From contig NZ_JACIDI010000016.1 of NCBI RefSeq assembly GCF_014196225.1, positions 1-64,000 of the forward strand: 64,000 nucleotides of DNA, read 5' to 3'. The notes under the pieces were generated by a model. It worked only from the letters and a program-made list of their open reading frames with translations, made no database searches and was not told the origin of the DNA. This document shows, piece by piece, positions 44,488-53,037 of the stretch (its first letter is position 1; every line of letters starts with the position of its first letter). The position numbers and the translations under genes are program-made. The stretch comes from Bacteroides pyogenes (GTDB taxonomy: Bacteria; Bacteroidota; Bacteroidia; Bacteroidales; Bacteroidaceae).

Positions 44488-45267
44488 TCATTTCGTAATC
44501 AGATTGCTCATTTCACGCAAACGTATCTTCGTAAGCATCGCCTTCGTGTGGAGCGTAAAGTCGCTCCCCAGTATCCACCCGTAATATCCGGGATCTTTCT
44601 TCAACACCTCGGCTACGGGCATTCCCTTGTACTTTCCGAAGTTGAATACCTCCACCCCGTTGTCATCGTAAACCATCCGTCCGGCAAAATCCACATTCCG
44701 CGTAAAGTTGGAGTACTCCGCCAGAAACGCCATATCGTTCTGAAGTTCGGGATAACGGTCGAGCTGGGCTTTCAGCACCTCATAGGTCGCTCGTGTATCG
44801 GCTTCCGCCGTATGGGCGTCTTCCAGACTCTTGTTGCAGTAAAACTTATAAGCGGCGGAAAGCGTGCGTTGCTCCATCTTGTGGAAAATGACCTGCACGT
44901 CGATAAATTTACGCTTCGACATGTCGATGTCCACTCCCGCACGCAAGAACTCCTCCGCCAGTACGGGAATGTCGAAGCGGTTGGAGTTGAATCCCGCGAG
45001 GTCGCACCCCTCTATATCCCGGGCAATGTTCTTCGCTACGGCTTTAAAAATGGGGCAGTCGGCCACATCGGCATCATAAATGCCGTGTACGGCGGAGGCT
45101 GATTCCGGAATAGGCATTTCGGGGTTGATGCGCATCGTTTTCGATTCTTCGTTGCCGTTGGGATATACCTTGAGATAACAGATTTCAACGATACGGTCTG
45201 TATTAATGTTGGTTCCGGTGGTTTCCAGATCGAAAAAAACAATCGGGTTCTTCAGATTTAGCTTCAT
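44488..45267 (-). CDS. DnaQ-like 3'-5' exonuclease
   Basis: A 259-residue DEDDh exonuclease. Exo I is FFDLETTGTN (D13, E15), Exo II is around NSNRFDIPVLAEEF, and Exo III is HTAEADTRATYEV with the catalytic His and Asp. The C-terminal ~50 residues (FGKYKGMPVAEVLKKDPGYYGWIL) form a small extra domain like DUF3820, seen attached to several bacterial exonucleases. A role in proofreading or repair is likely; whether it partners DNA polymerase III is unknown, though dnaN is adjacent upstream. Confidence 0.9.
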   Translation of the reverse strand: MKLNLKNPIVFFDLETTGTNINTDRIVEICYLKVYPNGNEESKTMRINPEMPIPESASAVHGIYDADVADCPIFKAVAKNIARDIEGCDLAGFNSNRFDIPVLAEEFLRAGVDIDMSKRKFIDVQVIFHKMEQRTLSAAYKFYCNKSLEDAHTAEADTRATYEVLKAQLDRYPELQNDMAFLAEYSNFTRNVDFAGRMVYDDNGVEVFNFGKYKGMPVAEVLKKDPGYYGWILGSDFTLHTKAMLTKIRLREMSNLITK

Positions 45268-45302
45268 ATTCGGGTATTTGATTTTATGCTCTTATCAGAG
45301 CA

Positions 45303-45412
45303 ACGCAGAGTTCCGCTAAAAAGGAAAGGCTCGAAAACGTATTTGCCGAACAGCGGCCAATCGCCTTTGCGCCGGAACTCCGGCGCCACTCCTTCTTGGT
45401 GGAACTCTGCGT
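45303..45412. other. structured spacer between dnaN and the exonuclease gene
   Basis: ACGCAGAGTTCC (45303-45314) is perfectly complementary to GGAACTCTGCGT (45401-45412). Within the 86-base interval GCGCCGG and CCGGCGC (45369-45375, 45380-45386) form a tight hairpin. GGAACTC or its complement occurs three times. It could fold as a branched RNA, or be a small member of the ~22-bp repeat family. Confidence 0.6.
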
Positions 45413-45441
45413 CAGTTTATGAAAAATATTGTATAATACAC

Positions 45442-46566
45442 TTAGTCATTCAACATCATCGGCATCAACAGCATCAGCAAGTCTTCGTTCTCTTCCTGTT
45501 CCACAGGAATGATAACTCCGGCGCGCGAAGGATCGGCAAGTTCGATCACGACCTCAGCCGCCGAAATATTATTCAGGATATCGATGAGGAAGGTCGATTT
45601 GAAACCGATGCTCATCGGAGTTCCGTCATACTGGCAAACCTGCGTTTCCTCAGCCGAAGTAGAGAAATCGATGTCCTGCGCCGAAATCACCATCCGGTTC
45701 TCCTGCAGGCGCAGTTTAATGAGGCTGCTAGCTTGTGAGGAGAATATGGACACACGGCGCAACGCTCCGAGCAGTTGGAGGCGGTCGATGGTCGCCTTAT
45801 GCGGGTTGTTCTGCGGAATCACGGAGTTGTAGTTCGGATAACGCCCTTCGATGAGGCGGCAGACCATCCGGTATCTTTCGAGCATGAACACGGCGTTCCG
45901 CTCGTCGAACTCCACAACCATGGTTCCCTGCTCTTTCGGAAGCAGGTTTTTGAGCAGCGTGGCAGGCTTCTTCGGAAGAATAAACGCCGCACGTTCGTTC
46001 CCCTTGGCAGCCAGTGTTTTGCAGCGGACGAGCTTGTGTCCGTCCGATGCCACCATCGTAATATCTTCGGTCGTAATATCGAAATAAATACCGTTCATCA
46101 CCGGGCGTAGCTCATCGTCGGCGGTGGCGAACACCGAACAGTTGATACCATTCATCAGCACCTCCGCTTCCATCTCCACGCGCACGGCGTTCTCTCCCAG
46201 AGAAGCCGCTTGCGGAAACTCGTCGGCGTTCTGCCCCATCAGGCTGTACTTACCGTTCTGATACCGTACGGTAATCTCGTATGTATCCGGATTGATATCG
46301 AAAGTCAGCGGTTGCTCCGGAATCTCTTTCAAAGCATCGAGCAACGTTCTCGCCGCTACGGCGAACCGTCCGCCGGTATCGCCATCGGTCACCTCCACCG
46401 TGGTCACCATCGTCGTTTCACTATCGGAGACTGTTACAGACAACGTTCCGTCTTCCAGTTCGAAGAGGAAACAATCAAGAATAGGCAGCGTATTTTTGGT
46501 GTTTATCACACGACTGACAGCCTGTAAATGGCTGGAAAGCGCAGTACTTGAAACGATAAATTTCAT
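45442..46566 (-). CDS. dnaN: DNA polymerase III beta sliding clamp
   Basis: A 374-residue clamp that tethers the replicase to DNA. Three clamp domains (about 1-120, 128-245 and 247-374) are visible, with LQAVSRVINTKNTLPILDCF in the first and the C-terminal MLMPMMLND matching the usual P-M-R-like end. It has its own promoter element at 46605-46612. In many bacteria dnaN follows dnaA; here it leads a run with an exonuclease, coaBC and recN. Confidence 0.97.
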   Translation of the reverse strand: MKFIVSSTALSSHLQAVSRVINTKNTLPILDCFLFELEDGTLSVTVSDSETTMVTTVEVTDGDTGGRFAVAARTLLDALKEIPEQPLTFDINPDTYEITVRYQNGKYSLMGQNADEFPQAASLGENAVRVEMEAEVLMNGINCSVFATADDELRPVMNGIYFDITTEDITMVASDGHKLVRCKTLAAKGNERAAFILPKKPATLLKNLLPKEQGTMVVEFDERNAVFMLERYRMVCRLIEGRYPNYNSVIPQNNPHKATIDRLQLLGALRRVSIFSSQASSLIKLRLQENRMVISAQDIDFSTSAEETQVCQYDGTPMSIGFKSTFLIDILNNISAAEVVIELADPSRAGVIIPVEQEENEDLLMLLMPMMLND

Positions 46567-46604
46567 ATATTTCCCGATATTTAAGTTTTAAATGTTCAAT
46601 TGCA

Positions 46605-46612
46605 CAAAGTTA
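46605..46612 (-). promoter_or_regulatory. -7 element of dnaN
   Basis: CAAAGTTA on the plus strand is TAACTTTG on the minus strand, 39 bases upstream of the dnaN ATG. Confidence 0.6.
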
Positions 46613-46718
46613 CGAAAAAAGATTCGGGCATCACAACAAAACGGAGAAAAAACAGCCATAATATCAAGGATATTCCCAAAAAATCGTAACTTCGCCGCAG
46701 AATATTAAATTTATTGCA

Positions 46719-47093
46719 ATGGAATTTACTGGAAAAATTATCGCTATCCTGCCCCCGAGAGGCGGAGTATCAAAGACAAGCGGCAACGAATGGAAATCAC
46801 AAGAATACGTTATCGAGAATCACGACCAATATCCGCGTAAAATGTGCTTCGACGTATTCGGCGCCGATAAAATCGAACAATTCAATATCCAAATGGGCGA
46901 AGAGCTGACCGTATCTTTCGACATCGACGCCCGCCAATGGAACGACCGTTGGTTCAACAGCATACGCGCATGGAAAGTAGAGCGTGTAAGCGCAGGCGCA
47001 AGCATGGATCCGGGCGCTCCGGTTCCTCCTCCGCCCCCTACCTCCGTTCCGGAATTCACTCCGGGCGACGAGAAAGACGATCTTCCTTTCTGA
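46719..47093 (+). CDS. DUF3127 protein (OB-fold-like)
   Basis: A 124-residue cytoplasmic protein of family DUF3127. Residues 1-90 form a compact beta-rich domain (FTGKIIAILPPRGG, EWKSQEYVIENHDQYP, WFNSIRAWKVERV) resembling an OB fold. The C-terminal tail is proline-rich and ends in acidic residues with a terminal Phe (GDEKDDLPF), strikingly like the protein-interaction tail of single-stranded DNA-binding proteins. It is divergent from dnaN. A DNA-related role is plausible but unproven. Confidence 0.88.
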   Translation: MEFTGKIIAILPPRGGVSKTSGNEWKSQEYVIENHDQYPRKMCFDVFGADKIEQFNIQMGEELTVSFDIDARQWNDRWFNSIRAWKVERVSAGASMDPGAPVPPPPPTSVPEFTPGDEKDDLPF

Positions 47094-47199
47094 TGTTTGC
47101 GCGGCAGGTCGGGTAAACACGAAGAAAAGTCTGCCGAAAGAAAGTGTTTTTGTCCGCCGGACGGTTGCCGCCTATCTGCACGGCAATCGCCCGGCGGAT

Positions 47200-47570
47200 G
47201 CGTATAAGCGCTTCGCTTCCGTCTGCCGTTTACAAAAACAGAGGCTCCACCGATGCCAAACAGAGGTTCTATCGGGGCGAAACAGAAGCTCTGTCGAAAA
47301 GAAACAGGGCCTCTAATCGGGACGAAACGAAGGTTCCAACAAGGTGAGACAGGTCTGCAGCAACGAATCGGAAGCTCCGCCTGAGCGAAACAAGCAGCAA
47401 CCGGAGAGTCGACGAGCCTGCTTTGCGGTGACAAAACGGAAGTCTCACTATCGGAGAAATCAGGCATATACCGGACAGTCTTCGGCTTATTGGAGACAAA
47501 GCAGAAGTCCCACCCGAACGAAACAGACTCTCTCCAAACGTTTGCGGCACTGCGCCGAACGGCTGCGGGT
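47200..47570. repeat. degenerate 22-bp array after the DUF3127 gene
   Basis: The gap 47094-47614 has no real gene. Units of ~22 bp recur: AAACAGAGGCTCCACCGATG, AAACAGAGGTTCTATCGGGG, AAACAGAAGCTCTGTCGAAA, AAACAGGGCCTCTAATCGGG and AAACGAAGGTTCCAACAAGG. The central part of each tends to stay self-complementary (AGAAGCTCT, GAAGGTTCC) while the bases change. The array decays to the right. Confidence 0.8.
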
Positions 47571-47614
47571 AATCGGGCGCAGGAATTTCGGCCTGCGGCG
47601 TACACAGCTCTGCC

Positions 47615-49165
47615 CTACTCCGCCTGATACTTCAAAACAATGTTCGGATACACCATCCCGTCGGAACAGCTAATCTGTCCGAAAAGCAGGAAGTTGCGGA
47701 AGAAGTCGGCATTGCGGAAAAAGAAATCGGGCACAAGATGAATCTCCTTGTCAAACCGGCGGAACACTTCGGTCAAATCGGCCATTACGATGAGTTGGTA
47801 CGAATCCGACAGACCGTCCATTCCCGCCCGATAAGCCGACGACTCATCCAGGACTTCGCCATGTTCGAGCATACGGACATACTCCGAAAGGCTTTCTTCA
47901 TCCGGCGCCAGCAACAGGCAATCGTCATGGAGCGTAGCGTAAACCTCCGATACCCTGTCGGCGAAATGGGTCAGTTGGCCCAGAAACTCCGTACACGACA
48001 AGCGGTAGACCGGATAGTACCTCCCTTGATGATAGAAGTAGCGGATACGGGAGGGCTTCTCCATAAACGACCTCAGGAAGTTGTCCGCATCGGCTACATC
48101 GGGCATGGAGAGGCTCGACAGCATAGCGCATCCTTTCAAAGTGTCCGTTCTCTGGAAAAGACATGTAAAAAGCTCCTGCCCATCCTCGGCCGTCAGGTGC
48201 GACAAAAGTTGCCCGTGCCGGATCCGGCTGTCTTCACGCAAATCGGCCAGCAATTCTTTCATCTTTCCGTTTTGGGCGGACAAAGAAGTCCAGTCACTGA
48301 CTCCCTGTTTGACGAAATAGAAAGCGGTGGAAGGTATTTTCTTTCCGGGAAATCCCTTGACAGGCTCCTGCCTGTTGAGCATGTGGATAAAGGTAAAGCA
48401 AGAGTCGGGCTGCGGAGTGGTTCCCGACAAGTAGATAAAGTCTTCCTTCAGCTTCATGTCGAACTCCGTCCACCCGATCACTCCGTTCAAGCGGGCATAG
48501 AGGGTGGCCGTCGAAGTACTCTTTTTAGGCGTGCATACTTTCCTGAACTCGGGGTCGGCAGCCAGCGAACGTCCCGCCTTATACGCGTCGATCACTTCTT
48601 CAACCAGCTTCTTCTGGTAGCTCACAGCCAGAAAGTCAGGCTTCAGGTAACAAGCCAAAAAATCGCCGTCAATCATCGGGTAGATCACAATATCTTCACC
48701 CTTATAACGAAATGTTTTGGCAGGATAAGACGAGGACATGTATTTCCGTATAAACCTGCCGATCAGTTCCGAGTCTCCTTCGCCCAGTGTACAGTAGAGC
48801 ACCTGATTGCGATCGTTGTCCGGCTCGTGGAAACTGATGATGACTTGGCTCATCTGCCGGCTCAATCCGTGCGGGGTATCCTCGGCAAGCGTATTTAGAT
48901 AGCTTTTAAGATAAGAAAAGAGTTTGGACACACGAAGGTATTGCTGGTTTTTGCTGCACGCCAGCCCCTCGATTTCGCCGACAAGCTCCGCCGCGTCGTC
49001 CGTCATCAACACCACAGCGGCAGAAGGCGGAACCAGAGAGAAAAGATTGAAATCTTTATTGCTTTCGGCGGCTGAAAGCCTGAAGAAAGAATACAGGACG
49101 AAACCTGCGCACAAAAGTACCACAGAAGAAGTGATTGCTATTTTCACTATCGTACGAAGTTTCAT
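47615..49165 (-). CDS. DUF3352-like membrane-anchored protein
   Basis: A 516-residue protein with one N-terminal membrane helix (about 8-28) and a large periplasmic part, resembling DUF3352-type proteins of Bacteroidota (LVPPSAAVVLMTDDAAELV, FLACYLKPDFLAVSYQKKLVEEVI). No catalytic motif is evident. The ATG at 49165 is chosen because it starts directly before the membrane helix; a start at 49222 would add 19 residues. It follows the metallo-hydrolase gene by 87 bases on the same strand. Function unknown. Confidence 0.75.
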   Translation of the reverse strand: MKLRTIVKIAITSSVVLLCAGFVLYSFFRLSAAESNKDFNLFSLVPPSAAVVLMTDDAAELVGEIEGLACSKNQQYLRVSKLFSYLKSYLNTLAEDTPHGLSRQMSQVIISFHEPDNDRNQVLYCTLGEGDSELIGRFIRKYMSSSYPAKTFRYKGEDIVIYPMIDGDFLACYLKPDFLAVSYQKKLVEEVIDAYKAGRSLAADPEFRKVCTPKKSTSTATLYARLNGVIGWTEFDMKLKEDFIYLSGTTPQPDSCFTFIHMLNRQEPVKGFPGKKIPSTAFYFVKQGVSDWTSLSAQNGKMKELLADLREDSRIRHGQLLSHLTAEDGQELFTCLFQRTDTLKGCAMLSSLSMPDVADADNFLRSFMEKPSRIRYFYHQGRYYPVYRLSCTEFLGQLTHFADRVSEVYATLHDDCLLLAPDEESLSEYVRMLEHGEVLDESSAYRAGMDGLSDSYQLIVMADLTEVFRRFDKEIHLVPDFFFRNADFFRNFLLFGQISCSDGMVYPNIVLKYQAE

Positions 49166-49252
49166 GACGCTCTTGATTATCTTTATCGACTGTCGGACAA
49201 AAATAATAAATTCTACAAACAAAACAAAACTTTTGCAAAAAAAGATTAGCCA

Positions 49253-50011
49253 TCAGAGATGAATTTCCAAGCCGTCGGATGCCAAGCATACATTTTCGGG
49301 GAGCATTTTCATTACTTCGGCATGCAATCCCATATCATGGCCCATGTGTATAAAATAAGTTTTGCGGGGGCCGATACGCTCCACCACCTCCAATGCCGTC
49401 TCCAAATGCTGATGAGTGGGATGGGGCGCGGCACGGAGTGCATTCATTATCAGAATCTCCACCCCTTCCAGCAATCGGCAAGAGTTCTCAGGCAGCGTCA
49501 GCATGTCTGTGATATACGCCATTTTGCCTATGCGATATCCCAAGATGGGCAAACGCCCGTGCATCACACGCAAAGGCAAAACCTCCGTTCCACAGACAAG
49601 GAAAGGCTGTCCAGGCTTTATCTTTTTCAGAAAAATATCGGGCACACCGGGATAATGATGATCGATGAAACAATAGGGCATACGCAGGGAAAGGGCCCGC
49701 GCAACACTGTCCTCCGCAAAAACGGGAATCGGGCCGAAGCGACAGAAGGGGCGCAAATCGTCCAATCCGCCTACATGGTCGTAATGCTCGTGGGTGATAA
49801 GCACGGCGTTTATCTTTTCGAAAGGCATGCCAAGCGCTTGTACCCGAAAGTCGGGGCCGCAATCGATGAGGATGCGGGCATCTTCCGTCTCCACAAGAGC
49901 GGAAGTACGCAACCGCCTGTCTCTGGGGTCGTTCGAAGTACAGACAGCGCAAGTACAGCCAATCTGGGGTACGCCTGTCGATGTTCCGCTTCCCAATATC
50001 CTGATTTTCAT
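49253..50011 (-). CDS. PhnP-like metallo-beta-lactamase-fold hydrolase
   Basis: A 252-residue metal-dependent hydrolase. The metal-binding motif is THEHYDH (73-79, with H74, H76, D78, H79); later ligands lie in MHGRLPI and HPTHQHLET. An N-terminal GCTCAVC cluster may bind structural zinc, as in PhnP. PhnP relatives are phosphodiesterases acting on small cyclic phosphates; no phosphonate genes are nearby, so the substrate is open. It lies 6 bases after murB. Confidence 0.88.
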   Translation of the reverse strand: MKIRILGSGTSTGVPQIGCTCAVCTSNDPRDRRLRTSALVETEDARILIDCGPDFRVQALGMPFEKINAVLITHEHYDHVGGLDDLRPFCRFGPIPVFAEDSVARALSLRMPYCFIDHHYPGVPDIFLKKIKPGQPFLVCGTEVLPLRVMHGRLPILGYRIGKMAYITDMLTLPENSCRLLEGVEILIMNALRAAPHPTHQHLETALEVVERIGPRKTYFIHMGHDMGLHAEVMKMLPENVCLASDGLEIHL

Positions 50012-50017
50012 TCCTCG

Positions 50018-51007
50018 TCAAATAAAGTTTACCTCCGGATGAATTTCGATTCCGAACTTTTCGAAGACGGAAACCCGTATGGCATCCGAAAGTGCCACGA
50101 CATCGCTCCCGCTTGCCCCGCCGAGGTTGACCAGCACCAGCGCCTGTTTATCGTGCACAGCCACCGGTCCCAACGCTTTTCCTTTCCAGCCGCAGCAATC
50201 GATCATCCAACCCGCTGGAATCTTCACCCTTCCGTCTTCCAAGTCGTAGTAAGGCATCTGCGGATATTCCTTCTGCAAGCTTTTCAGTTTCTCACGCCCT
50301 ACGACCGGATTCATAAAGAAACTTCCGGCATTTCCCCTCACTTTCGGGTCGGGCAGTTTGCTCTGCCGTATATCTATAATCACCTGACGGACGACAGGCA
50401 AAGAAACTGCCGGGTATTTCGCCAGCTCCTGCCGGATACTTCCGTAATCGAGCATATAGCGTTCCTCTTTGCCGAGCCGGAAGTGGACGTATGTGATAAA
50501 TACGGGTTTGTTTTCGGGACGTTTGAATATGCTGTCGCGATAGGCATAGCCGCATTCCTCTACCGGGTAAACGCGCTCTTTCCCATTGATATCGACTGTT
50601 TCCACAGATGTGATGAGGTCTTTTACCTCCACGCCGTAGGCTCCGATATTCTGCACCGCGCTTGCCCCCACTTCTCCGGGAATGAGCGAAAGATTCTCGG
50701 TCCCGTACCAGCCTTTCGCCACGCAGTAGGCTACGAAATCATCCCAAACGACTCCGGCCCCTACTCTCACCTCCACATGCTTTTCCGTCTCTCCGGTCAC
50801 CTCGATACCTTCGATGCGCGAATGGAGAACCACCCCGTCATAGTCTTTGGTAAAAAGTAGATTGCTGCCGGCGCCTATATGCAGAAAAGGGGTTGTAACA
50901 CTCCCTCCGGAGATGTGTTTCTTCAGCTCTTCCACCGAAGCGTACTCCAGAAAACGGGCGGCATTCGCATCGATGCCGAAAGTATTGTGAGGTAATAGAG
51001 AATACAT
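50018..51007 (-). CDS. murB: UDP-N-acetylenolpyruvoylglucosamine reductase
   Basis: A 329-residue FAD-dependent enzyme that reduces UDP-GlcNAc-enolpyruvate to UDP-MurNAc in peptidoglycan synthesis. FAD-binding segments are [17 protein letters not shown] and [23 protein letters not shown]. The catalytic serine lies in [14 protein letters not shown], and the C-terminal Glu in EIHPEVNFI. It is a type I MurB. It is followed closely by the metallo-hydrolase gene. Confidence 0.96.
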   Translation of the reverse strand: MYSLLPHNTFGIDANAARFLEYASVEELKKHISGGSVTTPFLHIGAGSNLLFTKDYDGVVLHSRIEGIEVTGETEKHVEVRVGAGVVWDDFVAYCVAKGWYGTENLSLIPGEVGASAVQNIGAYGVEVKDLITSVETVDINGKERVYPVEECGYAYRDSIFKRPENKPVFITYVHFRLGKEERYMLDYGSIRQELAKYPAVSLPVVRQVIIDIRQSKLPDPKVRGNAGSFFMNPVVGREKLKSLQKEYPQMPYYDLEDGRVKIPAGWMIDCCGWKGKALGPVAVHDKQALVLVNLGGASGSDVVALSDAIRVSVFEKFGIEIHPEVNFI

Positions 51008-51099
51008 ATACAGATTATAAAATGATTATACAAGATTATAAGGAAGCCGTGCTGCCGGGATTACACCTGCACAGCTTCCCGCTATTTTCTTTCCAGACA

Positions 51100-51948
51100 C
51101 TAAATGCTGGTATCTTCGAACTTATACAGTTCCCACCCTCCGTTTTTCCGACGGAAATAAAGGATATTGGAGAATCCGTTTCCGATGCCTTTCAATGCAA
51201 GGATTTTAATGGGCGATCGGTCGTCATTCCGTTGCCCGTAACTTATGTTAGAAAGACGTTCGGTAGGCAATTCGGGTTTGAAAGCAAACCATTGGTTCAA
51301 ATCGAGCGTGGTTTCCAAAATGGAGAAATCATCGTCCGGATCGGTAGTGACAAAAGCCAACGGCTTTTGTACACGCTGGCTCTGGAAAAGGCTGTCGGAG
51401 GCAAAACGGGCGAAAAACTCCACGAAACCCTCGCCTTCGCCCCGCTCAGCCGGACGCATGTTGACGGCTTCGAGTATCCACGCTCCCTTGATGCGTTCGA
51501 AATAATACCTCTTCACCATCTTCGTTGCCATAAAAATCCATTCCACCTGCACGGAAGTGAGGGACGTATCTCCCACCAAATCCATATCTTCTTCTCTGTC
51601 GAACAAGAGCGTATAGTAACTTTGTCCGGCAAACAAACTGTCGTGCTTCCAATACCGTTCCTCTATCTTAATCTTCTCGTCGCCCTTGTAATAAGACAAA
51701 GGAAACTTTATCCGCTTACGCTGCAACTCGTCATCGGAAGCAAAATTGTAAATAAAATCGTCGAAAGACTCGTCCGCCTCCGTCGGCTTCGGTTCTTCAG
51801 GCAATTTCTGTTGGCGGACGGTATCGGCCTTATGCCGGATAGAGTCCACCTCACGGGTAATAGATGCAAAGGGGTCGACGTTTGCTTTTTTGTTCCCGCA
51901 GGCAACAAGAAAGCCCAACATTGCAACCCCTGCAATTATTTTTTTCAT
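51100..51948 (-). CDS. DUF4348 lipoprotein
   Basis: A 282-residue lipoprotein (lipobox FLVACGNKK, Cys about 17) of family DUF4348. After a short charged segment (PFASITREVDSIRHKADTVRQ) comes a single folded domain (about 55-282) with paired motifs FDDFIYNFASDDELQRKRIKFPL and FVEFFARFASDSLFQSQRVQKPL, each given in part, suggesting an internal duplication. Function unknown. Its ATG overlaps the stop of the dehydrogenase gene by 4 bases, so the two are co-translated. Confidence 0.82.
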   Translation of the reverse strand: MKKIIAGVAMLGFLVACGNKKANVDPFASITREVDSIRHKADTVRQQKLPEEPKPTEADESFDDFIYNFASDDELQRKRIKFPLSYYKGDEKIKIEERYWKHDSLFAGQSYYTLLFDREEDMDLVGDTSLTSVQVEWIFMATKMVKRYYFERIKGAWILEAVNMRPAERGEGEGFVEFFARFASDSLFQSQRVQKPLAFVTTDPDDDFSILETTLDLNQWFAFKPELPTERLSNISYGQRNDDRSPIKILALKGIGNGFSNILYFRRKNGGWELYKFEDTSI

Positions 51949-52901
51949 TGTTTTAATTTGGCACTTAACTTTTCAAGCATATCCACCGTCATACTTTCCA
52001 AATCGTAAGCCGGCTTCCACCCCCATTCTTCACGGGCGCAAGTATCGTCCAGGCTATCGGGCCAGCTATCGGCAATGCGTTGTTTCAGCGGATCCACATC
52101 ATAGATCATCTCAAAATCGGGTACATGCTTTTTGATAGCCTGATAAATGGCTTCCGGGTCAAAACTCATGGAGGCAATATTGAAAGCATTGCGGTGTATC
52201 AGTTTCGACGGATCGGCCTCCATCAGCATAATCGCCGCGTTCAGCGCGTCGGGCATGTACATCATATCCATCAAGGTGCCTTTTTGAATAGGACACACAA
52301 ATCTTTCCCCTTTCACCGCAGAGTAATATATGTCGACTGCATAATCGGTCGTTCCGCCTCCCGGAGGAGTCACATTGGAAATAACGCCGGGGAAACGCAC
52401 CGCCCGGGTATCTACTCCGTATTTATTGAAATAGTAATCGCTCAGCAACTCTGTGGTCACCTTGGTGATACCATACATTGTCCCCGGCCGTTGAATGGTA
52501 TCCTGAGGAGTTTTGGTATGCGGGGTACTTGCACCGAAAGAGCCGATGGAGCTCGGTGTAAAGACAGCGCAATTCTGTTCGCGCGCCACTTCCAGAACAT
52601 TCCACAAACCGTCGATCCCTATTTTCCAAGCGAGCTTCGGTTTCGATTCGGCAACTACCGAAAGCAAGGCGGCCAGATTGTAGACAGTATCGATGCGATA
52701 TTCTTTTACCACCTTCGATATCATTTCTCCATCTGTAACATCGACAACCGCCGACGGCCCCGAATCTTTCAATTCGCCCTTAGGCTCTGCTCCGGGTATA
52801 TAACCGACCACAACATTCGTGTTCCCATAGCGGTGACGTAGTTCCATCGTCAGCTCCGATCCAATCTGTCCGGTAGCTCCAATAATCAAAATGTGTTCCA
52901 T
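51945..52901 (-). CDS. L-threonine 3-dehydrogenase (SDR type)
   Basis: A 318-residue NAD-dependent short-chain dehydrogenase of the UDP-galactose-epimerase-like L-threonine dehydrogenase group. The Rossmann motif is IGATGQIGSEL, and the catalytic Tyr/Lys pair is in MYGITKVTTE, with SSIGSFG before it. It oxidises threonine to 2-amino-3-ketobutyrate. The divergent kbl gene encodes the next enzyme, so the two share a regulatory region at 52902-53037. Confidence 0.9.
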   Translation of the reverse strand: MEHILIIGATGQIGSELTMELRHRYGNTNVVVGYIPGAEPKGELKDSGPSAVVDVTDGEMISKVVKEYRIDTVYNLAALLSVVAESKPKLAWKIGIDGLWNVLEVAREQNCAVFTPSSIGSFGASTPHTKTPQDTIQRPGTMYGITKVTTELLSDYYFNKYGVDTRAVRFPGVISNVTPPGGGTTDYAVDIYYSAVKGERFVCPIQKGTLMDMMYMPDALNAAIMLMEADPSKLIHRNAFNIASMSFDPEAIYQAIKKHVPDFEMIYDVDPLKQRIADSWPDSLDDTCAREEWGWKPAYDLESMTVDMLEKLSAKLKQ

Positions 52902-53037
52902 TCTTTCTTTGTACTAAAGATATTAAGCTAAAATAGTGCACAAAGTAAATACTTTTTTTTCAGATTTAAATCAAAAAGATATTGTTTATTCCAATAAAAA
53001 TAGTGTCCTTTGCATATAACTTAATAACTCAAACACT

